NCBI GenBank assembly: GCA_964364925.1
Contig: CAYIOB010000040.1
Coordinates: 1-7,574 of the forward strand
Source: JAMCZC01 sp964364925
GTDB lineage: Bacteria; Patescibacteriota; Microgenomatia; Levybacterales; UBA12049
DNA length: 7,574 nucleotides
Reading direction: 5' to 3'
Of the stretch, positions 1 to 5,062 are shown in pieces; the first letter of the stretch is position 1, and each line of letters begins with the position of its first letter. Both the position numbers and the translations under genes were made by a program. Below the pieces are notes generated by a model. That model was given only the letters and a program-made list of their open reading frames with translations, had not been told where the DNA came from and did not search any database.

Positions 1-1074
1 TTTAGAAAAGAATTTTTTTAGAAAATAAACGGAATAAATTGAAGATATGAATAAAAACGGTGTAACAGAAGCGGTATACTGGTAATAAATTTGATGAAGC
101 TGCGGGTTATTGCTAAGTAAGTTTATGCCTAAATCAGAGGCAGCAAAAAGTAAAATGAAGGGGGAAATAAGCGGCAAAAATCCAAGCGGAAATAACAGCT
201 GTAATAAATAATTTAACTGGGAGGGTTGAAATACAATAGAAAGTGTTTTTACAGGAGAAAAAATAATATTTTTGGCTACCTCAGATGCTGAACTTCCAAA
301 CTCTGAATAATATTCTAAGGCAAAATGGTTTCCGCCTCTAGCCTCGGGAATCGCCTGCCAGATAAGATAATAAAATATGAAAACAGAAACAAGAAAAATA
401 ATTATTCCAAGTAGTATATTTTTTAATTGGCTTTTATTTAAAGAGCTCAATTTAGATTTGTTTTCCCAAGTTTCCCTTACACTGATTGTTATTCCAAGAA
501 GCGCAACCGTTGACCAAACCTGTTCTTTGGTAAGTCCCGATAAAATTGCAAATAATATAAATATTAAGTATTTTCTTTTAAGCAAATAATAAAAAGACGC
601 AAGAAGGAAAGTTGTCCCTAAAGCAACAGGATGAAAATCATATAGATTACTATACCCAATCGCAGGGTTTATAAGATAAACAAAGGAAAAAATCAAAGAA
701 ATATTTTTGTTTTTTAATAAGTTTTTTGAAATTAAAAACACAAATATCGCTCCAAGTCCCAAAACAACGCTTTGCAGTAAAAGAAGCATTTTGGGACTTT
801 CCCAAATCAGGTAAAGCGGAGATATCAAAACCAAAATAAAGTCGGCATGGAAAGAAAGCCTTGAAATTATATCCGTGCCGTTTGGATCGGTAATTTGGAA
901 AAACCTTCCTTGCATGGAGTTCCAAACAGCCTGATCCATGTTTCCAAGATCAAACCTGCCTGTATAGAAGTTGTCATATCTTAAGAAACTTGCAAGAGTG
1001 AAGTAGAATATATAAACGATAACAAAAAGCAAAAGTGTTATTTCGAACTTATATTTATTTATGAATCTTTTCAT
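1..1074 (-). CDS. DUF2079 family multi-pass membrane protein (3' end cut by window edge)
   Basis: This frame is open for 358 codons from an ATG at 1074 to the left edge, with no stop, so the C-terminus is missing. The translation is strongly hydrophobic with many membrane segments (the first at about residues 12-32). It carries features I associate with DUF2079: FDLGNMDQAVWN at 41-52 just after the first membrane helix, SFHADF at 74-79, LYDFHPVALG at 144-153, TKEQ at 182-185, and NNPQLHQIYYQY near 322-333. Function is unknown. The acidic residues D42 and D47 after the first helix sit where GT-C glycosyltransferases keep their catalytic acid, so a lipid-linked sugar transferase is a reasonable inference only. 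The start overlaps the stop of the upstream flippase-like gene as ATGA and has no Shine-Dalgarno, which implies translational coupling. Family assignment is fairly sure; activity is not. Confidence 0.85.
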   Translation of the reverse strand, partial: MKRFINKYKFEITLLLFVIVYIFYFTLASFLRYDNFYTGRFDLGNMDQAVWNSMQGRFFQITDPNGTDIISRLSFHADFILVLISPLYLIWESPKMLLLLQSVVLGLGAIFVFLISKNLLKNKNISLIFSFVYLINPAIGYSNLYDFHPVALGTTFLLASFYYLLKRKYLIFILFAILSGLTKEQVWSTVALLGITISVRETWENKSKLSSLNKSQLKNILLGIIIFLVSVFIFYYLIWQAIPEARGGNHFALEYYSEFGSSASEVAKNIIFSPVKTLSIVFQPSQLNYLLQLLFPLGFLPLISPFILLFAASDLGINLLSNNPQLHQIYYQYTASVTPFLFISSIYSVYFLKKFFSK

Positions 1075-2021
1075 TTTGTGTTAGTTTTTAATCTAAGTTT
1101 ATAAACTAAGAAAATTAATAATAAATAAGAAAGCTCGGAGATAATTAGTACGGCGCGAGAAAATATAGCGAAAAATCCGGAATTTGTTATTGTCATAATT
1201 TTGAGAAGTCCTACGGTAACTACTCCCTCCCTAACGCCCAGACCCATCGGAGTTATAAAAGATAAATAACCAATAAGTAACGCAAGCGTAAAGAAAGATG
1301 ATAGCGCAATTACTTGGCTTAGATTTTCCGGGAAAAGAGATAACAGAATGAAAAAGTTGGCAAGTCCGAATATTGCAAATACGACAAAGGACAATACGGT
1401 TAAGTTAATTTTAGAACGTATTAGCAAACCCGGTAGATAAATGGAAGAGATAAACGAATTTTTTTTATTGTACTTTTTTTTAAATATATAGGCGAGAACA
1501 AGGAAGTATATAAATGTAGCAATAAATGTTATGGGTAAAATAGCACTTAGTTTGTCTTTTAGCGCATCAGGGGCATCTAGAATCCATACAAAGGAAAAAG
1601 ATGACACCAGCACACAGCCGGCGATTATAAGTTGAACCTCTAATAATAGTCCCTTTACAACACTTTCCTTATCTATTCCCATTTGCGTAAAAAGAGAACC
1701 TCGGCTAAGCAAAGACCATACGTTACCCGGAACAAAACGTTTTAGCTCCGATACGGCAAATTTATAGGCATTTTCTATATACGAAACTTCATGACCCATA
1801 TTTTTCAGAAGCTCTTTCCATAAAACACTGCGGAACATGTAGTAAAGAAAAAAGAGCAGTATGCCTATAGCAAAATAAAATAGACTGATACTTTTTATAT
1901 ATGGGATAATTTCCGGAAGTTTTCCTGATATTAAACGCAGAACAAACAAAAGCGCAATGATAGAAAGCGGCCAGCCAATAAAAAATTTTAGTAAAGATAA
2001 AATAGAAGATTTAAATTTCAT
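1071..2021 (-). CDS. UPF0104 / LPG-synthase-TM flippase-like membrane protein
   Basis: A 316-aa integral membrane protein of the lysylphosphatidylglycerol synthase transmembrane-region family (PF03706-type), without the soluble aminoacyl-transferase domain. Family hallmarks are ELKRFVPGNVW at residues 92-102 with a following SRG, and TPMGLGVREG at 257-266. Hydrophobic helices fill most of the chain (about 8-30, 46-64, 122-147, 161-180, 206-230, 236-256, 284-307), and the tail is lysine-rich. Stand-alone members are usually called flippase-like and are often found beside glycolipid or exopolysaccharide genes, which suits the DUF2079 neighbour. I chose the ATG at 2021 because an earlier in-frame ATG at 2084 lies inside tRNA-Arg. 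No Shine-Dalgarno is visible. The stop TGA overlaps the DUF2079 ATG. The likely transcript begins with tRNA-Arg, 36 nt upstream. The substrate is unknown. Confidence 0.88.
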   Translation of the reverse strand: MKFKSSILSLLKFFIGWPLSIIALLFVLRLISGKLPEIIPYIKSISLFYFAIGILLFFLYYMFRSVLWKELLKNMGHEVSYIENAYKFAVSELKRFVPGNVWSLLSRGSLFTQMGIDKESVVKGLLLEVQLIIAGCVLVSSFSFVWILDAPDALKDKLSAILPITFIATFIYFLVLAYIFKKKYNKKNSFISSIYLPGLLIRSKINLTVLSFVVFAIFGLANFFILLSLFPENLSQVIALSSFFTLALLIGYLSFITPMGLGVREGVVTVGLLKIMTITNSGFFAIFSRAVLIISELSYLLLIFLVYKLRLKTNTK

Positions 2022-2058
2022 GTAGTAAACTTTGTAAGCCAAGTCTGGCTTTGTAAGC
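2022..2058 (-). repeat. Hairpin and 10-bp direct repeat between tRNA-Arg and the membrane operon
   Basis: On the plus strand CTTTGTAAGC occurs twice, at 2030-2039 and 2049-2058, with a 19-bp period. Between and partly within the copies, AAGCCA (2036-2041) and TGGCTT (2046-2051) form a perfect 6-bp inverted repeat around a 4-base loop. In the minus-strand transcript this hairpin sits between the tRNA 3' end and the start codon at 2021. No T-run follows, so it does not look like an intrinsic terminator. A processing signal or translation-start structure is more likely, but neither is shown. Confidence 0.5.
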
Positions 2059-2130
2059 GCGCCTGAAGGGAGTCGAACCCCCAACCACTTCGTCCGAAGC
2101 GAAGTGCTCTATCCATTGAGCTACAGGCGC
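2058..2130 (-). tRNA. tRNA-Arg, anticodon UCG
   Basis: A full cloverleaf reads on the minus strand. The acceptor stem GCGCCTG pairs with CAGGCGC. The D-arm is GCTC/GAGC with an 8-base loop. The anticodon stem CTTCG/CGAAG is perfect around loop CTTCGGA, giving anticodon TCG (Arg, CGN codons). The variable loop has 5 bases. The T-arm is GGGGG/CCCTT with two G-U pairs and loop TTCGACT. The discriminator is G, and CCA is not encoded, so it must be added after transcription. The gene is 73 nt long. It is divergent from tRNA-Lys and closely followed by two membrane genes on the same strand. Confidence 0.96.
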
Positions 2131-2134
2131 TTAG

Positions 2135-2163
2135 TTGTCTAATTCAGCCTCTTATAGTATACT
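2135..2163 (+). promoter_or_regulatory. Sigma-70-type promoter for tRNA-Lys
   Basis: TTGTCT (2135-2140, four of six consensus -35 bases) is followed after exactly 17 bp by TATACT (2158-2163, five of six). The predicted start near 2170 gives a leader of only about 6 nt before tRNA-Lys at 2176. Confidence 0.65.
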
Positions 2164-2165
2164 AT
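2151..2165 (-). promoter_or_regulatory. Candidate -10 region for tRNA-Arg within a 12-bp palindrome
   Basis: ATAGTATACTAT (2154-2165) is a perfect palindrome, so TATACT is available on both strands. The minus strand also offers TATAAG (2156-2151, five of six -10 bases). Either would start transcription about 10-20 nt upstream of tRNA-Arg. I find no good minus-strand -35 box at 16-18 bp, where the sequence already belongs to tRNA-Lys, so this promoter is supported by its -10 element only. Confidence 0.4.
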
Positions 2166-2175
2166 TTTTTAAGGC

Positions 2176-2248
2176 GGGCCGCTAGCTCAACTGGCAGAGC
2201 AATTCCCTCTTAAGGAATAGGTTCTGGGTTCGCCTCCCGGGCGGCTCA
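2176..2248 (+). tRNA. tRNA-Lys, anticodon CUU
   Basis: Acceptor GGGCCGC pairs with GCGGCTC, with one G-U pair. The D-arm is GCTC/GAGC with an 8-base loop. The anticodon stem ATTCC/GGAAT encloses CTCTTAA, giving anticodon CTT (Lys, AAG codon). The variable loop has 5 bases. The T-arm is CTGGG/CCCGG with loop TTCGCCT. The discriminator is A and CCA is not encoded. The gene is 73 nt long. A short T-run follows at about 2255-2260, but no hairpin precedes it other than the tRNA itself. Confidence 0.96.
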
Positions 2249-2275
2249 CAAATATTTTTTAGCCTCAATATGCAA

Positions 2276-2311
2276 CCTATAGTTGACAAGTCGGTTATTT
2301 TATGATATCTT
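2276..2311 (+). promoter_or_regulatory. Promoter of the 74-aa gene, with shared CCTATAG block
   Basis: A perfect TTGACA -35 box (2283-2288) is followed after 17 bp by TATCTT (2306-2311, four of six). The ATG at 2318 begins 6 nt after the -10 box, where transcription is expected to start, so the mRNA is probably leaderless. The 14 bases CCTATAGTTGACAA (2276-2289) recur exactly at 4004-4017 in front of the alpha-CTD-like gene. Confidence 0.65.
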
Positions 2312-2317
2312 TATCCA

Positions 2318-2542
2318 ATGGAAAAACAAAGACTCACAAATGTAAGAGCAGAGTTAATGGATGCTGCTAAACAAATAGCAGTAACTGTTCCACTCATTGT
2401 TGGTGCAGATTTTTTATTAACTGTGGCATTAAATGCTGCTGGAGTAAGACTTCCTTCACTTGGTATGACTGGAGTAGACACACAATTTATCATTAGCGCA
2501 ACAAGCGTAACAGCCGCTGTTAATATCGCAAGAAATAGTTAG
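2318..2542 (+). CDS. Small predicted membrane protein, unknown function (74 aa)
   Basis: I do not recognise this protein. It starts with a charged N-terminus (MEKQRLTNVRAELMDAAKQ), followed by a hydrophobic stretch at about residues 20-43 containing one Asp (D31) and one Asn (N39). A short linker with RLPSLGMTGVD comes next, then a second weakly hydrophobic stretch at about 57-71 rich in Ala, Thr, Ser and Val. A two-helix membrane peptide is the simplest reading. Evidence that it is real: a good promoter with the start codon at the predicted transcription start, no frame interruption, and a clean TAG stop at 2540-2542. The opposite-strand frame across the same bases has no comparable signal. 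A holin-like, toxin-like or secretion-accessory role would be guesswork. Confidence 0.6.
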   Translation: MEKQRLTNVRAELMDAAKQIAVTVPLIVGADFLLTVALNAAGVRLPSLGMTGVDTQFIISATSVTAAVNIARNS

Positions 2543-2568
2543 CTAATTATTTAACTTAACGGGTTTAA

Positions 2569-2603
2569 TTGACAAAAACCTCCATTAAAAATTACTATAT
2601 AAT
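2569..2603 (+). promoter_or_regulatory. Candidate promoter for the MFS transporter
   Basis: TTGACA (2569-2574) is consensus. At 18 bp lies TACTAT (2593-2598, four of six). The perfect TATAAT (2598-2603) is 23 bp away, too far for the same -35 box, so the exact -10 element is unsettled. A second weak pair, TTGATA (2628-2633) and CATCAT (2652-2657), stands closer to the possible start at 2671. The first promoter would give a leader of roughly 60-115 nt. Confidence 0.45.
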
Positions 2604-2679
2604 TTAATAGAGTCACTGTTAATCAAATTGATATATTAAACCTCTGAAAAACATCATAAATCCTGATACAATGTTCTTG

Positions 2680-2719
2680 GAGCGAGTTCCACTTAACGAG
2701 GTAATCGCTCACTTTTTTT
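2680..2719 (+). terminator. Terminator-like hairpin ahead of the MFS gene (possible attenuator)
   Basis: GAGCGA (2680-2685) and TCGCTC (2705-2710) form a 6-bp stem, with an inner GTT/AAC pairing (2686-2688 with 2695-2697). Seven Ts follow at 2713-2719, ending just before the ATG at 2725. ACCTC (2640-2644) could instead pair with GAGGT (2698-2702) and disturb the hairpin. The stem is short and interrupted, so attenuation is only a hypothesis. If translation starts at 2671 these bases are coding. Confidence 0.3.
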
Positions 2720-2724
2720 GTGAT

Positions 2725-3987
2725 ATGCTGGAAAAATTAAGACATCCACTGCTGGTAATTTTATTCACGGTTTTTGTCGATCTTTTAGGTTTTGGAATTT
2801 TAATTCCTGTTATACCCCTTTTGTTAGCTGATCCGGCTTCTTCTTTTTATTTATTACCAAAATCGTTTAATATTTCCCAGGGATTCATACTCTTGGGTTT
2901 GTTAACCGCGGTATTTCCGATTGGACAATTTATCGCAACGCCAATTCTTGGACAACTCTCGGATAAGTTTGGAAGAAAACGGATATTGGCAATTTCTCTT
3001 TTGGGAACCTGCATTTCCTATTTAATTTTTGCGCTTGGTATTTACACAAGAAATATACCTTTATTATTCTTTTCTAGATTTTTTGACGGCATTACCGGCG
3101 GAAATATTTCGGTTGCTATGGCGTCCATTGCAGATATAACGTTCCCTCAAAATAGGGCCAAAAACTTCGGACTTATGGGCGCAGCATTTGGAATAGGCTT
3201 TATCATCGGTCCGTTTGTCGGAGGTAAGCTTTCGGATCCTGGTATTATTAGTTGGTTTAACGCTACAACGCCGTTTCTCTTTGCCGCAATTTTGAGTTTT
3301 TTAAATATTATGTCTGTGCTTTTGTTTTTTCCCGAAACTTTAAAAATTAGAAAACATCAGTTAAAAATTGAATGGACAAAATCTTTAAATAATATCCTGC
3401 ATGCCTATTCTTTTGAAAAATTAAGAGTTTTATTTTTGTCTAATTTTCTTTTTCAGGCCGGATTTTCCTTTTTTGTAACATTTTTTGCTGTATTTTTAAT
3501 TACTAAATTTAATTTTAATCAGGGGAATATTGGAGATTTTTTTGCTTATGTTGGTGTTTGGATTGCTTTTACACAAATTGTGTTAACAAGAAGACTAGGC
3601 GCAAAGTACACGGATTATAAAATTTTAAGAATTAGTTTTTTCGGTTGTGCGATTATGGTTTTTGCATATCTTCTGCCATCAAGCGTTTGGCAATTTTTGT
3701 TAATAGTACCTTTTTTTGCCGCGTTTAATGGTTTAGCTCAAGCAAATTCCTCAGCTCTGGTAAGCAAATCTGTTGACAAAACTATTCAGGGAGAAGTTTT
3801 GGGAGTAAATGCCAGCATTCAGGCTCTTGCTCAATCAATTCCGCCTGTTTTATCAGGATTTATTGCGGCCAAACTTTCGCCGGAAGCGCCGATTTTTGTT
3901 GCTTCCGGAGTTATGCTTTTAGCTGCAGTTATTTTCTTCTTGTTCTATAAACCTGTAACGCATGTTCTCCATCAAACCTCGGCTTAA
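2725..3987 (+). CDS. MFS drug-exporter-like transporter (TetA-type, 12 TM)
   Basis: A 420-aa Major Facilitator Superfamily protein resembling the tetracycline/multidrug:H+ antiporter branch, in the cytoplasmic membrane. The first helix carries VDLLGFGILIPVIPLLL. The motif A loop GQLSDKFGRKR lies at residues 76-86, between helices 2 and 3. A motif B-like helix begins at R118 (RFFDGITGGN). The antiporter motif C, GAAFGIGFIIGPFVGG, is at 152-167 in helix 5. The C-terminal half has the usual second set of six helices and ends in a short polar tail. I chose the ATG at 2725 because it places helix 1 at the usual distance from the N-terminus. An in-frame ATG at 2671 would add 18 residues and cannot be excluded. 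Neither has a Shine-Dalgarno. The substrate cannot be told from sequence, and resistance should not be assumed. Confidence 0.9.
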   Translation: MLEKLRHPLLVILFTVFVDLLGFGILIPVIPLLLADPASSFYLLPKSFNISQGFILLGLLTAVFPIGQFIATPILGQLSDKFGRKRILAISLLGTCISYLIFALGIYTRNIPLLFFSRFFDGITGGNISVAMASIADITFPQNRAKNFGLMGAAFGIGFIIGPFVGGKLSDPGIISWFNATTPFLFAAILSFLNIMSVLLFFPETLKIRKHQLKIEWTKSLNNILHAYSFEKLRVLFLSNFLFQAGFSFFVTFFAVFLITKFNFNQGNIGDFFAYVGVWIAFTQIVLTRRLGAKYTDYKILRISFFGCAIMVFAYLLPSSVWQFLLIVPFFAAFNGLAQANSSALVSKSVDKTIQGEVLGVNASIQALAQSIPPVLSGFIAAKLSPEAPIFVASGVMLLAAVIFFLFYKPVTHVLHQTSA

Positions 3988-4003
3988 AGGCTGTTTATAA
4001 AGT

Positions 4004-4039
4004 CCTATAGTTGACAAATTTGTTCATAATTTGTATAAT
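4004..4039 (+). promoter_or_regulatory. Consensus sigma-70 promoter giving a leaderless mRNA
   Basis: TTGACA (4011-4016), a 17-bp spacer and TATAAT (4034-4039) match consensus at all twelve positions with optimal spacing. The ATG at 4046 follows the -10 box by 6 nt, so the transcript should begin at the start codon. CCTATAG directly upstream of the -35 box completes a 14-bp block identical to 2276-2289. Confidence 0.85.
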
Positions 4040-4045
4040 TATAAT

Positions 4046-4447
4046 ATGACTGAGCTTGAAGGAGATACGGGGATTGATTTTGAATATACACATATTTCTT
4101 ACCAACAAGTAGCAGGTAGGATTAACCGAATGTTTGGTGGAGAGCTTCACGATGCTACACCGCTTAACTGGGTTACGAATTATTTTAGGCCGGACGAGGG
4201 ATTAGATCCCCTAATTGCAAGAAAGTTTAATCGTTTTTGGGCAAGGATTTTTTCTAGATCAAGTTCAAAAGAAAAGAGCATGATTACTAGAACTTTTAAC
4301 GCCTTAGCAAGAGCATCCTTAAAAACAGTAGGCGCTTTACGCGATGTTCCGGAAACACAAGAGGTCTTCTTCTATAGACTTGGTCATAGCGGATTAGCTT
4401 TTTCAAAAGCTTGTTTAGAGTTTAAGCTTCAAGAAGAAATCTCATAG
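4046..4447 (+). CDS. Small DNA-binding protein with RNA polymerase alpha-CTD-like domain (133 aa)
   Basis: I know no name for this gene. Residues about 80-124 align without gaps to the RNA polymerase alpha-subunit C-terminal domain. R82 and N85 fall on the DNA-contacting positions equivalent to E. coli R265 and N268. TV at 94-95, L98, the L112-G113 pair (G296 equivalent) and L117 fill core positions, and the R-to-G spacing is the same 31 residues. The usual K298/S299 are replaced by S and G. Residues about 17-48 (SYQQVAGRINRMF, a turn, then TPLNWVTNYFR) look like a helix-turn-helix. Residues 54-75 are a basic linker. The protein lacks the rest of RpoA, so it is not a subunit fragment. Inference: a regulator that binds AT-rich or UP-like DNA. 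The ATG at 4046 fits the promoter; an in-frame TTG at 4031 lies inside it. The 3' end overlaps rnhB tail-to-tail by 6 nt. Confidence 0.75.
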   Translation: MTELEGDTGIDFEYTHISYQQVAGRINRMFGGELHDATPLNWVTNYFRPDEGLDPLIARKFNRFWARIFSRSSSKEKSMITRTFNALARASLKTVGALRDVPETQEVFFYRLGHSGLAFSKACLEFKLQEEIS

Positions 4448-5062
4448 ATATTTTTGTAAATTAAAAGAGGTTCGGTGAATTTTGGAGAGCCCGTGTTTTC
4501 TAAGCGCTTTCCTATGAAATTTTGTTCCGTAGCCTTTGTTTTTCAAAAAGTTATAACCCCTATATTCTTTTCCAAGCTTTCTCATCAACCCGTCTCTGCA
4601 AACCTTAGCTACTATTGAAGCTGCTGCTATTGAAATTGATTTTTGATCACCTTTAATGATGAATTTAATATTTTTATCATTAATTTTCTTTTTGCCTCCG
4701 TCTATTAAGAAAAATAATTTCTTGTTTTTATATTCTTTTTTAATTCTGTTCACTAAATTTTCAAAAATAAGCCTATTTGCCTCCCCTATTCCTGACTCAT
4801 TTATAATTTCAACATCTATTGCCTCAACAAACGAAATAGAGTTTTTTAAAATAAGTTTTGATAACTGTTTTCTTTTTTTGTGAGTAAGCAGTTTTGAATC
4901 GTTTATTTCTTTAAACCACTTAAATTCTTTTTCAAAACAAACTGCAGAAGCAACGAGTGGTCCGGCAAATGAACCTCTCCCAACCTCGTCCATGCCAAAA
5001 ACCAGCTCAATAGGTCCATTTAATAGCTCATTCTCGCGGTCAGGGGAGGGATTCTTGTTCAT
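4442..5062 (-). CDS. rnhB: Ribonuclease HII
   Basis: RNase HII cleaves RNA in RNA-DNA hybrids and nicks 5' of single ribonucleotides in duplex DNA, starting ribonucleotide excision repair. The 206-aa product has GMDEVGRGSFAGP near the N-terminus (D25 and E26 catalytic; G28-R29-G30 reads the RNA-DNA junction). Further motifs are NDSK, LIDGGKK with D121, KGDQKS with D139, IAAASIVAKVCRD, and GYGT with the junction-stacking tyrosine Y178. Length and motif order are normal, so it should be active. The ATG at 5062 is preceded by GGTGA at an 8-nt spacing, a rare usable Shine-Dalgarno here. A GTG at 5074 would add four residues but has its purine run only 2 nt upstream. The 5' end overlaps the DUF2130 coding end by 23 nt, implying a coupled two-gene operon. 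Confidence 0.95.
   Translation of the reverse strand: MNKNPSPDRENELLNGPIELVFGMDEVGRGSFAGPLVASAVCFEKEFKWFKEINDSKLLTHKKRKQLSKLILKNSISFVEAIDVEIINESGIGEANRLIFENLVNRIKKEYKNKKLFFLIDGGKKKINDKNIKFIIKGDQKSISIAAASIVAKVCRDGLMRKLGKEYRGYNFLKNKGYGTKFHRKALRKHGLSKIHRTSFNLQKYL

Noticed and set aside
377..925. Short open frames on both strands in the left part of the window
   Set aside because: They lie inside the uninterrupted DUF2079 frame (1-1074, minus) and have no family features or start signals.
2022..2084. Longer start for the flippase-like protein at 2084
   Set aside because: Its first residues would be encoded by the 3' half of tRNA-Arg; the ATG at 2021 gives a normal membrane-protein N-terminus.
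2311..2493. Minus-strand frame opposite the 74-aa gene
   Set aside because: It has no promoter and a Ser/Thr-rich composition typical of an antisense shadow; the plus frame has a clear promoter and start.
2562..2580. GGTTT/AAACC hairpin after the 74-aa gene as a terminator
   Set aside because: The stem is only 5 bp, no T-run follows, and it overlaps the -35 box of the next promoter.
2569..2603. TTGACA and TATAAT as one strong MFS promoter
   Set aside because: Their spacing is 23 bp, outside the usable range; a weaker -10 box at 18 bp is more plausible.
4396..4411. Inverted repeat AGCTTTTTCAAAAGCT as a terminator for rnhB
   Set aside because: It lies inside the alpha-CTD-like coding region, has almost no loop, and no T-run follows on the rnhB strand.
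4656..4883. Hydrophobic plus-strand frame opposite rnhB
   Set aside because: The complement of a Lys/Ile-rich AT-rich gene gives Phe/Leu-rich frames; RNase HII motifs cover the same bases on the other strand.
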